Source of the DNA: Actinomycetota bacterium
GTDB lineage: Bacteria > Actinomycetota > Thermoleophilia > Solirubrobacterales > Thermoleophilaceae
Direction: 5' to 3'
DNA: 20,761 nt
Assembly (NCBI GenBank): GCA_005885165.1
Contig: VAXR01000044.1
Coordinates: forward strand, 1-20,761
The notes below the pieces were generated by a model. It ran no database searches. It was not told the origin of the DNA and saw nothing but the letters and a program-made list of their open reading frames with translations. The position numbers and the translations under genes are program-made. How positions within the stretch are numbered: the first letter of the stretch is position 1; every line of letters starts with the position of its first letter. Shown piece by piece: positions 7,337-17,636 of this stretch.

Positions 7337-7717
7337 GCGGCCTATTCTGGCGGACGCCGAGCGCCCCGCACGGTCGGACCGGAGGGCGACGAAGAAGCGG
7401 GTGGAAGTCGCGTTCCCGTCACCTTCGTCGCGCCCGTGTCACGTTGCGTTCGCCCCCGCGGAGGATGAGGGTCCGTCGTGCGTAGCTACCCGACGAGCTG
7501 TCCTGACTTAGCCACATATACGGTGGTCAAGTCAGGACGGTTCCGTGTAGATCCGCGGATGGCCCCCCGGCCGGACGAGGTCGGCCCGCGTAACGATGCC
7601 GTAACGCACTGAGCGGCGCGGCATCCGGGCTCCCCCTCGTCGCCCAACCGGACCAGGCCAGAATCTACGGCGTGGCAAGGGCTGAGCGCGGCGACGATGA
7701 GGAGCGGGGCTCCGTGA
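7337..7717. other. 381-bp gene-free gap between ftsK and the rodZ-like gene
   Basis: No convincing coding frame was seen on either strand. Open frames entering from the rodZ side are antisense shadows. It contains the strong hairpin at 7500-7538, a direct repeat GTAACG (7590-7595 and 7601-7606, 11-bp period) and a weaker GGCCG/CGGCC inverted repeat around 7568-7586. It must carry the end of the ftsK transcript and probably the promoter of rodZ-cinA-thpR, but I cannot point to a clear -35/-10 pair. No tRNA-like fold was recognised. Confidence 0.5.
7500..7538. repeat. Strong palindrome/hairpin, possible terminator of ftsK or regulatory site
   Basis: GTCCTGACTT (7500-7509) and AAGTCAGGAC (7529-7538) are a perfect 10-bp inverted repeat. 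Inside the 19-nt loop, CCAC (7512-7515) can pair with GTGG (7523-7526), so the fold continues past one mismatch and a G-U pair to a 7-nt loop, ATATACG. It is notably AT-richer than its surroundings. It lies 180 bp beyond the ftsK stop and 164 bp before the rodZ-like start. No U-tract follows, so a terminator role is only one option. Confidence 0.6.
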
Positions 7718-10093
7718 CTAGCTGCGGTCGCCGGCGCCGACCGGCTCGTCGAGCGCGGCCAGAACCCGAGACAGATCCGCCTCGGTGATTAGCACCTGCC
7801 TGGCCTTTGAGCCCTCGTAGCCGGAGATCACCCCGCGCCGCTCCATCATGTCGATCAGCCGCCCGGCGCGGGTGTACCCGACTCGCAGCCGCCGCTGGAG
7901 CATCGACGTGGAGGCGCTACCGAGCTGGACGACCGTCGCGATCGCGTCCGAGAGAAGCTCGTCGGAATCCGGGCTGAAGTCCTCCGCGGACTGGTCGCCC
8001 TCCGGCTCCACCGCCTCGAGCAGGTCCTCGTTCAGCTCCGGCTCGCCCTGGCCGCGCCAGTGGTCGGTCAGCCGCTCGATCTCCGCCTCGGTCACGAAGG
8101 CGCCCTGGATCCGGGCCGGCCGCGCCTCCGACGCTGGACGGAAGAGCATGTCCCCCTGGCCCAGCAGCGACTCCGCCCCAACCTGGTCGAGGATGATCTT
8201 CGAGTCGTTGTGCGACGGCACCGCGAACGCGATCCGCGCGGGAACGTTGGCCTTGATCATCCCGGTGATCACCTCGTGGCTCGGGCGCTGGGTGGCGAGC
8301 AGCAGGTGAATGCCCACGGCCCGCGACTTCTGCGCCAGGCGGATGATCGCGTCCTCGACCTCGCCCGGGGCGATCATCATCAGATCAGCGAGCTCGTCGA
8401 TCACGCACAGGATGTAGGGAAGCGGGCGCTCTCCCTCGCGCACGCGCACGCGGTTGAACTCGACTAGGTTGCGCGCCCGCGCCTGGCTCATCACCGCGTA
8501 GCGCTGCTCCATCTCCTTGAGCAGGTTCGCGAGGACGTTCGCCGCCAGCCGTGGGCTCGTCACGACCGGCGTGAGCAGGTGCGGGATGTGCTCGTAGTGG
8601 TTGAGCTCGACCTGCTTGGGGTCCACCAGCACGAGCCGCACGTCGTTCGGCGACGCGTTCAAGAGGATCGACGAGAGCATCGCGTTCACGCAGCCCGATT
8701 TCCCCGAGCCGGTGGTGCCCGCCACCAGCACGTGCGGCTGCTTGGCGATGTCCGCCCCGATAGCGCTGCCGGCGATGTCCTTGCCGAGCCACACCGTGAG
8801 CGGGGACCAGTCGGCCGCCGGTATGCCCTGGAAGACGTCACCGAGGTGCACGATCCGGCGGTCCGCGTTTGGCACCTCAACGCCCACCGCCTGCTTGCCG
8901 GGGATCGGCGCGAGGATCCGGATCTCCGTGGCGGCCAGGGCGTACGCGAGGTCGTCCTTCAGCTGGGCGACCTTGGAGACCTTCGTCCCCGGCGCCAGTC
9001 GCAGCTCGTAGCGCGTGACGTGCGGCCCGGACACGGCCCCGACCACCTCCGCCTCGACGTCGAAGTGCCCGAGCGCGTCGACCACCTCCTTGCCCGTACG
9101 CTCGCGCGCAGCGGTGTCGACCCGCGCGCCTTTCTTCGACCGCGTGAGCAGCGATGGGCTGGGCAGCGTGTACTCGACGTCGTCGGCCTCGGTGACCTCC
9201 GAGCGGCGCTCGCCCTGAGGGGTGCGCGCGTCCTCGTCAGGCGTCGAGTCCGTCTCGGCCGCCGGTGTCGCCGGCCGCTGGAAGCGCGGGAATGGGGCGC
9301 GCGGCGCCGGAGCCGGCGCCACGTCGTCGGGATCGAGGGGCGGGGCCTCGACGTGGGTTGCGCGCACCCTTGGCTCCACGTCGGGCGGCCGCGCGCCGTC
9401 GGCTCCGGTGCCCCGCTCGTACTCGCTCGACTCGTGGCCCGCGACGACCGCCGCGAACTCGCTGGTCGAGCGCTTGACCCGGCGAGCGCTGGCCGCGATC
9501 CCGGTCCGGGTGACGCGCAACACGCTGGCCACCGAGGCGCCGCTCAGGAGCAGGACGCCCGCGAGGAGTAGGAAGACGAACACGATGTGCGCGCCCACGT
9601 CCTGGGACAGGGTTTTGGTCGCCCAGTACAGCGCGTCCCCCACCAGCCCGCCGTGGTGGCGGAAGTACGCCGGATGGAAGAAGCCGTGGCGGACGGGGTG
9701 AGCCGGCCCGAGGCCGAACATCGTTCCGCCCAGACCGAGCGTGAGCGCGAGCAGCAGGCATGCCCAGCCGGCGCGGAATGGACGGATCGAGGGGAGCATG
9801 GGCCGCAGCACCAGCGCCGAGCCGGCTGCGAGCAGCGCCAGCGGGATCAGGTATGCGACGCCGCCGAGCAGGAAGCGCAGGGCGATCGCAAGCCCACCGC
9901 CGACCTTGCCGCCGTCCCAGCCGAGGTAGAACACGAACGCGAAGAAGGCCGCGAGCGCGAGGAGCCCGAGGCCCGCCACGTCGAGGTGGCGCTGCTCCAG
10001 CTCGGGCAGCTGCGCCTCCCGCAGCCGCGCGAGGGGCGACGGGCCGCGCGCGCTGCGACCGCGGCTTCTCTTGCTCGATCGGCGGCGTGGCAT
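7718..10093 (-). CDS. ftsK: DNA translocase FtsK/SpoIIIE
   Basis: A 791-residue septum-located ATPase that pumps chromosome ends into daughter cells and, in the FtsK group, activates dimer resolution at dif. After a basic N-terminus (MPRRRSSKRSRGRS) there are four to five TM segments in residues ~40-190. A variable Pro/Asp/Glu-rich linker (~190-320) precedes the motor, with Walker A GTTGSGKS at ~458-466 and Walker B ILCVIDELADLMM at ~560-572. QKSRAVGIHLLLATQRPS and the sensor-like regions follow. The last ~70 residues (LSDAIATVVQLGSASTSMLQ, then RLRVGYTRAGRLIDMMERRG) form the winged-helix gamma domain that reads KOPS-type polarity sequences. Length is normal for an actinobacterial FtsK with a short linker. 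The start is ATG at 10093. It is divergent from the response-regulator gene across a 123-bp gap. Downstream is a long gap rather than a coupled gene. Confidence 0.96.
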   Translation of the reverse strand: MPRRRSSKRSRGRSARGPSPLARLREAQLPELEQRHLDVAGLGLLALAAFFAFVFYLGWDGGKVGGGLAIALRFLLGGVAYLIPLALLAAGSALVLRPMLPSIRPFRAGWACLLLALTLGLGGTMFGLGPAHPVRHGFFHPAYFRHHGGLVGDALYWATKTLSQDVGAHIVFVFLLLAGVLLLSGASVASVLRVTRTGIAASARRVKRSTSEFAAVVAGHESSEYERGTGADGARPPDVEPRVRATHVEAPPLDPDDVAPAPAPRAPFPRFQRPATPAAETDSTPDEDARTPQGERRSEVTEADDVEYTLPSPSLLTRSKKGARVDTAARERTGKEVVDALGHFDVEAEVVGAVSGPHVTRYELRLAPGTKVSKVAQLKDDLAYALAATEIRILAPIPGKQAVGVEVPNADRRIVHLGDVFQGIPAADWSPLTVWLGKDIAGSAIGADIAKQPHVLVAGTTGSGKSGCVNAMLSSILLNASPNDVRLVLVDPKQVELNHYEHIPHLLTPVVTSPRLAANVLANLLKEMEQRYAVMSQARARNLVEFNRVRVREGERPLPYILCVIDELADLMMIAPGEVEDAIIRLAQKSRAVGIHLLLATQRPSHEVITGMIKANVPARIAFAVPSHNDSKIILDQVGAESLLGQGDMLFRPASEARPARIQGAFVTEAEIERLTDHWRGQGEPELNEDLLEAVEPEGDQSAEDFSPDSDELLSDAIATVVQLGSASTSMLQRRLRVGYTRAGRLIDMMERRGVISGYEGSKARQVLITEADLSRVLAALDEPVGAGDRS

Positions 10094-10216
10094 CGCGTCG
10101 ATGCAGATTCGACGCGGGCGGGGGTGAACCCTGCACCGGGACGATTGCGGGCGACCCGCCTAAGCGCGCCATAAAAGTTCGCCGAATCGTGTGCAGGGCG
10201 CTCTAACATCGGATTC

Positions 10217-10893
10217 ATGTCGTCAAAGCCACGCGTGCTCGTGGTGGAGGACGACGGCGAGATAGCCGAGGTCCTCCGCCGGTCTCTGCGCCTGGACGGG
10301 TATGACGTGCGCCTCGCGGGCGACGGACCCGAGGCCCTCCAGGAGGCCGCCCTCTACGAGCCGGACGCCGTGGTCCTCGACCTCGGGCTCCCGGGCGTCG
10401 ACGGCATCGACGTGTGCCGCAAGCTGCGGACCGACGGCGACGTCCCGATCCTGATCCTCACCGCCCGCGACGGCGTCGACGCACGCGTCCAGGGGCTCGA
10501 CTCCGGCGCCGACGACTACCTGGTCAAGCCGTTCGACCGCGAGGAGCTGCTGGCGCGTCTCCGCGCCGTGCTCCGCCGCCGGCCCCCGCGGGGCAGCGCG
10601 TTCGTGGTGGTGGGCGACCTGAAGCTGAATCCCGACACGCGCGAGGTAGCCCGCGGCGAGCGCGCGATCGAGCTGACCAGCAGGGAGTTCGAGCTCCTCG
10701 AGTACCTGATGCGCAACGAGCGACTCGTGGTGTCGCGCGAGTCGCTGCTCGACGATGTGTGGGGCTACGCGCCGTTCGCCGAGACCAACACCGTTGACGT
10801 CTTCGTGTCGAATCTCAGGCGGAAGCTCGAGGCCAGCGGAGAACCCCGGATGCTGCACACCGTGCGCGGCGCCGGGTACGTGCTGCGCGCGGC

Positions 10894-10897
<4 letters not shown>
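10217..10897 (+). CDS. OmpR/PhoB-family response regulator
   Basis: A 226-residue DNA-binding regulator. The receiver domain (~5-118) has the acidic pair E11/D12-D13, phospho-acceptor D55 in VVLDLGLPGVDG, the conserved Thr in LILTARD and the Lys in DDYLVKPF. The C-terminal winged helix (~130-224) has ELTSREFELLEYLMRN, DVWGY and NTVDVFVSNLRRKLE, ending in the typical VRGAGYVLR. The closest type by eye is MprA/TcrX-like. The start is ATG at 10217, with no obvious Shine-Dalgarno; TAACAT at 10203-10208 could be a -10 giving a very short or leaderless transcript. The stop overlaps the kinase start (ATGA at 10894-10897), so the pair is one operon. The regulated genes cannot be read from the sequence. 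Confidence 0.95.
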
Positions 10898-12354
<1,457 letters not shown>

Positions 12355-13989
12355 GCCGCTCGTAGACGTACCGCGCGACGTCGTCGTGCAGGTGGTCCTG
12401 TAGCAGCGAGATCTCGCGGATCTCCTCCTCGGCAGAGCGCGCGAGCGACTCCTCCACCGCGTCGCGGAGCTCGTCGAGCAGCCCCTCGGCCGCCCCGTCC
12501 AGGAAGGGCACGCCGCGGAAGATGAGCTCGGGCGGCGCAACCGAGCGCCCGTCCTGCTCGGACACCGTGGCGACGACGATGAAGATGCCGTCGGCCGACA
12601 GCATGCGCCGGTCACGCAGCGCGACGTCCTCGACGTCGCCCACGTCGAGCCCGTCCACGAAGATCATTCCGGCCTGTTCCCGCTCCCCCGTCCGCGCGCC
12701 GCGTCCGTCGATCTCCAGCGGAAGCCCGTTGGAGATCCGGAAGACGTTCTCGCGCGGAACCCCGACGGACTCGGCCAGCTCGCTGTGGAGCCGCAGCCGT
12801 CGATGGTCGCCGTGCGACGGCATCACGTACTGCGGCGAGGTGAGGTTGATCATCAGCTTGAGCTCCTCGGCGAAGCCGTGCCCGGACGCGTGGATCGGCG
12901 CGTCCCGCGCGGTCACGACATCCGCCCCGAGCTGGTAGATGCGGTTGATCGTCTCGTTCACGGCGCGCTCGTTGCCGGGGATCGGGGTGGCGGAGAAGAG
13001 CACCGTGTCGCCCGCGCGCAGGTCGACGTGCGGGTGGTCTCCGTGGGCCATCCGCCGGAGTGCGGACAGCGGCTCGCCCTGGCTGCCGGTGGAGATGACG
13101 ACGAGCTTGTGATCGGGGTAGTCCTCCACCTCGCGCACACCGACGAGCATCCCCTCCGGCAAGTCGATGTGGCCGAGCTGGCGCGCGATGTTCACGTTCT
13201 TGCGCATCGAGCGCCCCACCAACGAGACCTTGCGCCCCACGGCCGCCGCGGCGTCGATCACCTGCTGCACGCGGTGCACGTTCGAGGCGAAGCACGTCAC
13301 CACGATCCGGCCCTCGCAGTGCGCGAACGCGCTCTCGAGGTGCGGGCCCACGCTCGATTCCGACGGGGCGATTCCCGGACGGTCCACGTTCGTCGAATCG
13401 CCACACAGAAGCAGCAGCCCGTCGCGCCCGAGCTCCGCCAGCCGCGCCATGTCGGCCGGCTCGCCGTCGACGGGGGTCTGGTCGAACTTGTAGTCGCCGG
13501 TGACGAGCGCGGTGCCGAGCGCGCAGCTCAACGCGACGCCGCAGGAATCCGGGATCGAGTGCGACAGGCGCACGGTCTCCACCGTGAACGGCCCCGCGGC
13601 GAACGGCTCGCCCGGCTCGACCTGCACGAGCTCGCCCACCTCGAGCAGCCGGTGCTCGTCGAGCTTCGAGCGCACGAGCTCGACCGTCAGGGGCCCGCCG
13701 TAGACCGGCGGGACGCGAACGGCAGCCAGCTCGCGCAGCACGTACGGGAGCGCACCCACGTGGTCCTCGTGCCCGTGCGTGAGCACGATCGCCTCGATGT
13801 CCTCGGCGCGCTCGCGCAGGTAGCTGAAGTCCGGCAGGACGAGGTCGATCCCGAGCTGGTCGGGCGCTGGGAACATCAGCCCGGTGTCGACCACCACGAT
13901 GCGACCGTCCGTCTCGAAGACGGTCATGTTCTTGCCGATCTCGCCGAGACCGCCGAGGGGCAGGACCCGCAGGGCGCCGTCGGCTGGGC

Positions 13990-14847
13990 TCAAACCGCGC
14001 TCAGGAGGCCGTGGCGCTCGAGCGCGCCGCGTATCGCGGCCTTCTCCTCCTCGGACGCCTCGACCATCGGCAGCCGCAGGCCGCCTGCGGGCAGACCGAG
14101 CATGTTCAGCGCCGCCTTCACCGGGGTCGGGCTGCTGGTGATGAACATCGTCCGGAAGAGGTCGGCCAGCGACTCGTGCAGCTCGTGCCGGGCGTCGGGC
14201 TCGTCGATCATCCGGCGCATCTCACGGCCGACCAGGTGGGAGGACACCAGGATCCCGCCGGTCCCCCCCAGATCCATCACCTTCGCGAGGACGTCGTCGT
14301 TGCCGGCGAGCAGATCGAGGCCCACGATCGGCGCCAGGCCCTCGTAGCGGGCCTGCTTCACCGCCTGGACGTTCGGTATCGACGACGCGAACTCGGTCAG
14401 GAGCGCGTTTTCCATGTCGACCACACAGCGGGACGGAATGTTGTAGAGGATGATCGGCAGCTCGGGCGCGGACTCGGCGACGGCGGTGAAATGCGCGACC
14501 AGGCCGCGCCGGTTCGGCTTGTTGTAGTACGGGGTGACGACCAGCGCGGCGTCCATCCCGATCTCCGCCGCCCGGCGCGTCAGGTGGACGGAGTGGGCGG
14601 TGTCGTTCGAGCCCGAGCCGGCGACGAGGTAGCTCTCGTCGCCCACCTCCTGCGCGGCGAGCTCCCACAGGCGCTCCTTCTCGGCGTCCGAGAGGGTGGC
14701 GCCCTCGCCGGTTGTGCCGGCGAGCACAAGCCCGTCCGAGCCGTTCTCGATCAGATGCCGCATCAAGCGGACCGCACCGGCCTCGTCGACGGTCCCATCG
14801 GCGGCGAATGGGGTAACCATCGCGGTCAGTACGCCTCCGATCGCCAT
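13990..14847 (-). CDS. dapA: 4-hydroxy-tetrahydrodipicolinate synthase
   Basis: A 285-residue class I aldolase-type enzyme that condenses pyruvate with aspartate semialdehyde, the committed step to diaminopimelate and lysine. AGTTGEGATLS (43-53) is the pyruvate-binding region. Y135 in IILYNIPSR is the proton relay Tyr, and K164 in VQAVKQAR is the Schiff-base Lys. VVTPYYNKPNRRGLVAHF is also typical. Length fits the family (~290). ATG at 14847 is the natural start. Lys at 164 is followed by QAR instead of the frequent D/E-S, a minor variation. It overlaps rnj by 4 bp, while dapB lies 3.2 kb away across unrelated genes. The divergent neighbour is a DUF3052 gene, 74 bp away. Confidence 0.96.
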   Translation of the reverse strand: MAIGGVLTAMVTPFAADGTVDEAGAVRLMRHLIENGSDGLVLAGTTGEGATLSDAEKERLWELAAQEVGDESYLVAGSGSNDTAHSVHLTRRAAEIGMDAALVVTPYYNKPNRRGLVAHFTAVAESAPELPIILYNIPSRCVVDMENALLTEFASSIPNVQAVKQARYEGLAPIVGLDLLAGNDDVLAKVMDLGGTGGILVSSHLVGREMRRMIDEPDARHELHESLADLFRTMFITSSPTPVKAALNMLGLPAGGLRLPMVEASEEEKAAIRGALERHGLLSAV

Positions 14848-14921
14848 CGCGCGAGCTTACCGCGCCACCGCGGGATGGAACCCGGGGGGCCGCTCGAGGG
14901 GGCGCGTCATAATTGGCTGGA

Positions 14922-15377
14922 ATGTCCGCAAATACCGATTACAACCACCGCAGCGCGGTTCAGAAGCTCGGTGTGCGGCCCGACCAGCGCCTCGAGGTCG
15001 TCGGCGACGTCGGCCCCGGCATGCGCCGCGACGTGAAGGAGGTGACCGGCCGCGGACTGGTCCGCTCCGGCGAGCTAGACGGCGCAATCGTCCTCGTGGA
15101 GTCGCTCGAGGGGGCGGTTGCGGCCTTCGACCGATACCGGCCGCGGCTGCGCGACACCGGCTACATCTGGCTGATCACCCGGAAGCGGGGGCACGAGGCC
15201 TACATAAACCAGATGAGTCTGGTGCCGGCCGCCAAGCAGCGCGGGCTGATCGACAACAAGACCTGCTCGATTGACGATGAGCGCTCGGGGATCCGGTTCG
15301 TCATCCCGCGGGCGCTGCGCAGACGGTCGGCCGACGGCGGTGACGGCCACCGGCCGGCCGCTAACCGGGCCGCGTAG
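14922..15377 (+). CDS. DUF3052-like conserved protein
   Basis: A 151-residue soluble protein of unknown function. The pattern YNHRSAVQKLGVRPDQRLEV near the start, a central RDTGYIWLITRKRG and a C-terminal GLIDNKTCSIDDERSGIRFV match what I recall of the actinobacterial DUF3052 family (…GLVDNKVCAIDETWSGLRFV…). That family is usually 130-150 aa and has no assigned activity. The start is taken as ATG at 14922; an in-frame TTG at 14913 is less likely. The last ~20 residues are Arg/Gly/Ala-rich and probably disordered. CATAAT at 14908-14913 resembles a -10 but would place initiation almost at the start codon. It converges on the beta-helix gene with only 2 bp between stops. Confidence 0.75.
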   Translation: MSANTDYNHRSAVQKLGVRPDQRLEVVGDVGPGMRRDVKEVTGRGLVRSGELDGAIVLVESLEGAVAAFDRYRPRLRDTGYIWLITRKRGHEAYINQMSLVPAAKQRGLIDNKTCSIDDERSGIRFVIPRALRRRSADGGDGHRPAANRAA

Positions 15378-15379
15378 CT

Positions 15380-16486
15380 CTAGCGACCCGTCGGACGGGC
15401 GACCGAGGCCGGCGCGCCCTCGCCCGCGCAGGCGCTTCCCCAGGCGATCCTGTAGTCGGAGGCCGAGCGATCGACGTAGACGCCGTCGCTCGCCGCGCGG
15501 TCGCGCGCGATCTTGACGATCCGCGGAAGCGCCACCCCGCCGTCCACGTCGTAGGCGGAATCGGGGTTTCCGGCCCGGACGCAGTTCCCCACGAAGCGGT
15601 TGCCGAGCCCGGTGAGCTGAAAGCTCTCCGCGTTCCAGCGGACCACCGAGTTCGAGAACACGTTGTGGCGCACGACGTTGCTCGAGCTCTCCAGCGAGAA
15701 GACGATCCCGCTGCCGTTCCCGTCCACCGTGTTGTGCTCGACGACTGTGCTCCGAGCGTTCGGGAAGAGCTGGATGCCGCGGTCGGCGTTGTCGAACACG
15801 ACGTTGTCGCGGATCAGCCCACCGCGGGCGTCGGCGATGTAGATGCCGTGATCGTGCTCGGTCGGCGGCAGCCTCCCACAGTCGTGGACGCGGTTCCCGA
15901 CAATCCGGAAGCGGTTCGGGACGTGCCCGTCCCAGGCCTTCGTCGCGACGCAGATGCCGCTGCGCGGGCTCGTGATGTCGTTTCCGAACACGCGCGCGTC
16001 CGATCCGTTGATCGTCGGGCTCGGCAGCGTGCCGCAGCTTTGCTCCGGGCACCGCGGGCCCGCGCTCCCGTCCAGCGTGAGGTGGTAGAGCCCGTCGTGG
16101 TTGCCCTCGAGCACCACCCGACCGCGGATCGTGGCGCGCTCACCGGGCGAGCTCCGGAGCGTGATCCCGTCGCGCTTCAGCTTGACCTCCCGCTGCCTGT
16201 AGGTGCCGGCGCGCAGGCAGCCGGTCTTGCCGCTCCGTAGGGCGTGTACGAGACGCTTCGGTGTCCGGAACGGCGAGCTGGCGGTGCCCCGGCCTCGGTT
16301 CGACCCCCAGGGAGCGGCGTAGCGGTTGCAGATTCGCCGCGCGCGAGGCGTTGGCGCGGGGTGCGATCGCGCGTGGCTCGCCAGGCTCTCATTCGGAGGC
16401 AGCCGGTGCTCGCCCGGTGACGGCAGCGGCAAGCCGGGCACGAGCGGGACGGCGGCCAGTGCGCCCGCAGCGATCAGTCGTTTCAT
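15380..16486 (-). CDS. Secreted right-handed parallel beta-helix protein (NosD/pectate-lyase-like fold)
   Basis: A 368-residue protein with a clear signal peptide (MKRLIAAGALAAVPLVPGLP) followed by a Pro/His/Arg-rich stretch. The body is built of repeated ~22-residue coils with recurrent N/G/V patterns: VFGNDIT, FRIVGNRVHDCG, LIRDNVVFDNADRGIQLF, TVVEHNTVDGNGSGIVF, NVVRHNVFSN and RFVGNCV. This is the signature of PbH1 repeats, seen in polysaccharide lyases, epimerases and surface proteins. AAPWGSNRGRGTASSPFRT resembles the entry motif GSDxNxGT.xxPF.T of such proteins. No catalytic residues can be named, so the substrate is unknown. ATG at 16486 is chosen for the signal peptide and a GGTGG 9 nt upstream; a GTG at 16510 would add eight residues. 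Several Cys residues may form disulfides. Confidence 0.82.
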   Translation of the reverse strand: MKRLIAAGALAAVPLVPGLPLPSPGEHRLPPNESLASHARSHPAPTPRARRICNRYAAPWGSNRGRGTASSPFRTPKRLVHALRSGKTGCLRAGTYRQREVKLKRDGITLRSSPGERATIRGRVVLEGNHDGLYHLTLDGSAGPRCPEQSCGTLPSPTINGSDARVFGNDITSPRSGICVATKAWDGHVPNRFRIVGNRVHDCGRLPPTEHDHGIYIADARGGLIRDNVVFDNADRGIQLFPNARSTVVEHNTVDGNGSGIVFSLESSSNVVRHNVFSNSVVRWNAESFQLTGLGNRFVGNCVRAGNPDSAYDVDGGVALPRIVKIARDRAASDGVYVDRSASDYRIAWGSACAGEGAPASVARPTGR

Positions 16487-16541
16487 CCCTGCCACCAGAG
16501 AGCTTCGCACGATCCGTGTGCGAGCGCGACGATAACGCAGC

Positions 16542-16574
16542 GCGGGGGCCGTGAGCAGTCACACACACCCCCGC
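16542..16574. repeat. GC-rich inverted repeat between divergent genes
   Basis: GCGGGGG (16542-16548) and CCCCCGC (16568-16574) form a perfect 7-bp stem with a 19-nt loop. It lies between the divergent beta-helix and GNAT genes, where both promoters must be. It could be an operator or a transcript hairpin. In DNA this GC-rich a 7-bp match may also be chance. Confidence 0.3.
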
Positions 16575-16601
16575 CGCGCGGAGGCGTAGCTTCAAGTTGC
16601 G

Positions 16602-17108
16602 ATGCTCACGAGGCTCTCAGACGGCACGCGGGTCGTGATCAGGCGAATACGCCCGACCGACAAGCGGATGCTCGCCAAGGGCCTCGAGCTCCTGCCCGAG
16701 GACACCCGCCGGAAGCGCTTTCTCAGCGCCAAGCCGCGTTTCTCGGCCGCCGAGCTCCGGTACCTGACCGAGATCGACGGCGAGGCGCACTTCGCGCTCG
16801 TCGCGGTGCTCGCCGATCGCCTCGATCACGTCGTGGCCGTCGGGCGGTTCGTCCGCCTCCCCGGCGACCGGGCCACGGCGGACGTCGCGATCGTGGTCGG
16901 CGATCCCTGGCAGCGCCGCGGCCTCGGCCGGCGGCTGGCGCTGATGCTCGCGGACGCCGGCCGCGCACGCGGCGTGACGCGCTTCAGCGCGACCATGCTC
17001 ACCGACAACCCGGCGGCGCTCGCCTTGATGCGCACGCTCGTGGCGCGGCTCGAGACCGGTCCGACCGAGCAGGGCATCCGCGAGGTCCTGGGCGACATCG
17101 CGGCGTAG
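16602..17108 (+). CDS. GNAT-family N-acetyltransferase
   Basis: A 168-residue single-domain acetyltransferase. RLSDGTRVVIRRIRPTDKRML is a typical GNAT N-terminus, as in the acetyltransferase units of actinobacterial Pat/ACS-associated proteins. The acetyl-CoA pyrophosphate loop is visible as VVGDPWQRRGLGRRLALML, with the Q-R-R-G-L-G signature at 104-109. FSATMLTDNPAALALMRTL is the expected C-terminal helix region with the conserved Asn. The acceptor (protein lysine, antibiotic or small amine) cannot be told from the sequence. The start is ATG at 16602. GGAGG lies ~18 nt upstream, too far to be a normal Shine-Dalgarno, so a leaderless or very short leader is possible. It stands alone between genes on the other strand. 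Confidence 0.85.
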   Translation: MLTRLSDGTRVVIRRIRPTDKRMLAKGLELLPEDTRRKRFLSAKPRFSAAELRYLTEIDGEAHFALVAVLADRLDHVVAVGRFVRLPGDRATADVAIVVGDPWQRRGLGRRLALMLADAGRARGVTRFSATMLTDNPAALALMRTLVARLETGPTEQGIREVLGDIAA

Positions 17109-17160
17109 GCCGCCCGGGCCGACGACCCGTCGCCGAGCCCGAGCCGCCGAGCAATCGGCA

Positions 17161-17636
17161 TTAGGCTGCCGCGCGCCTACCAGCCGTCGCCGAACCCCGG
17201 GCAAGCGCGAGCAGCGCGCGCAGATCCTCCGCGACGCGCTCGGGCTCGTACATAACTTCGCGCCAGGTGAAGCGGGCCACACGCCATCCCGCCCGCATCA
17301 GCCGCCGATCGCGGGCGCGGTCTCGCTCGAATGCGGCGTGCGTGCCGTGGGTATCGCGACCATCCGTCTCAGCGATCAGCCTCTCTTTCGGCCAGGCGAA
17401 GTCGGCCTCCACGCCGTCATCGTCCAGCGGGATCCACAGATTCACCCTGGGCTTTGGAAGTCCGGCCTGGGAACAGATGCCGAACATCGCCTCCTCGAGA
17501 TCGTTGCGGGTTGGCGGGTCGCCGAACTCGTACTCGGAGAAGATCGCCGTCACAATCGCCGCACCGCGCCGTCCCGTCGACCGACCGAGCGTGTCATCGA
17601 GAGCGCGCCGGTCGAAGAGCCGCGGCGTCTCGATGG
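17161..17636 (-). pseudogene. DUF559/Vsr-like nuclease half of a broken AbiEi-DUF559 gene
   Basis: Beginning at the break near 17615-17636, this frame reads RLFDRRALDDTLGRSTGRRG, then a linker and a nuclease-like domain ending with TAA at 17161. LIAETDGRDTHGTHAAFERD followed by RARDRRLMRAGWRVARFTW is the core of DUF559, a restriction-endonuclease-fold (PD-(D/E)xK, Vsr-related) family; the upstream DFAWP supplies the expected Asp and E-T-D the metal-binding acidic residues. The nuclease residues look intact. There is no native start, and the first ~20 codons of any longer reading are out of frame with the fold. With the N-terminal half it would form a ~300-residue protein, but the central segment is missing. 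DUF559 proteins of this layout are abundant in actinobacteria; substrates are mostly uncharacterised. Confidence 0.75.

Noticed and set aside
8579..9571. 330-residue plus-strand open frame opposite ftsK
   Set aside because: Antisense to the FtsK motor; no conserved pattern, low-complexity composition.
10107..10188. GATTCG and CGAATC as an inverted pair in the ftsK/response-regulator gap, considered as an autoregulatory site
   Set aside because: Six-base match ~70 bp apart with imperfect flanks; too weak to call.
12785..14347. 520-residue plus-strand open frame opposite rnj and dapA
   Set aside because: Antisense shadow; the minus strand carries full RNase J and DapA motifs.
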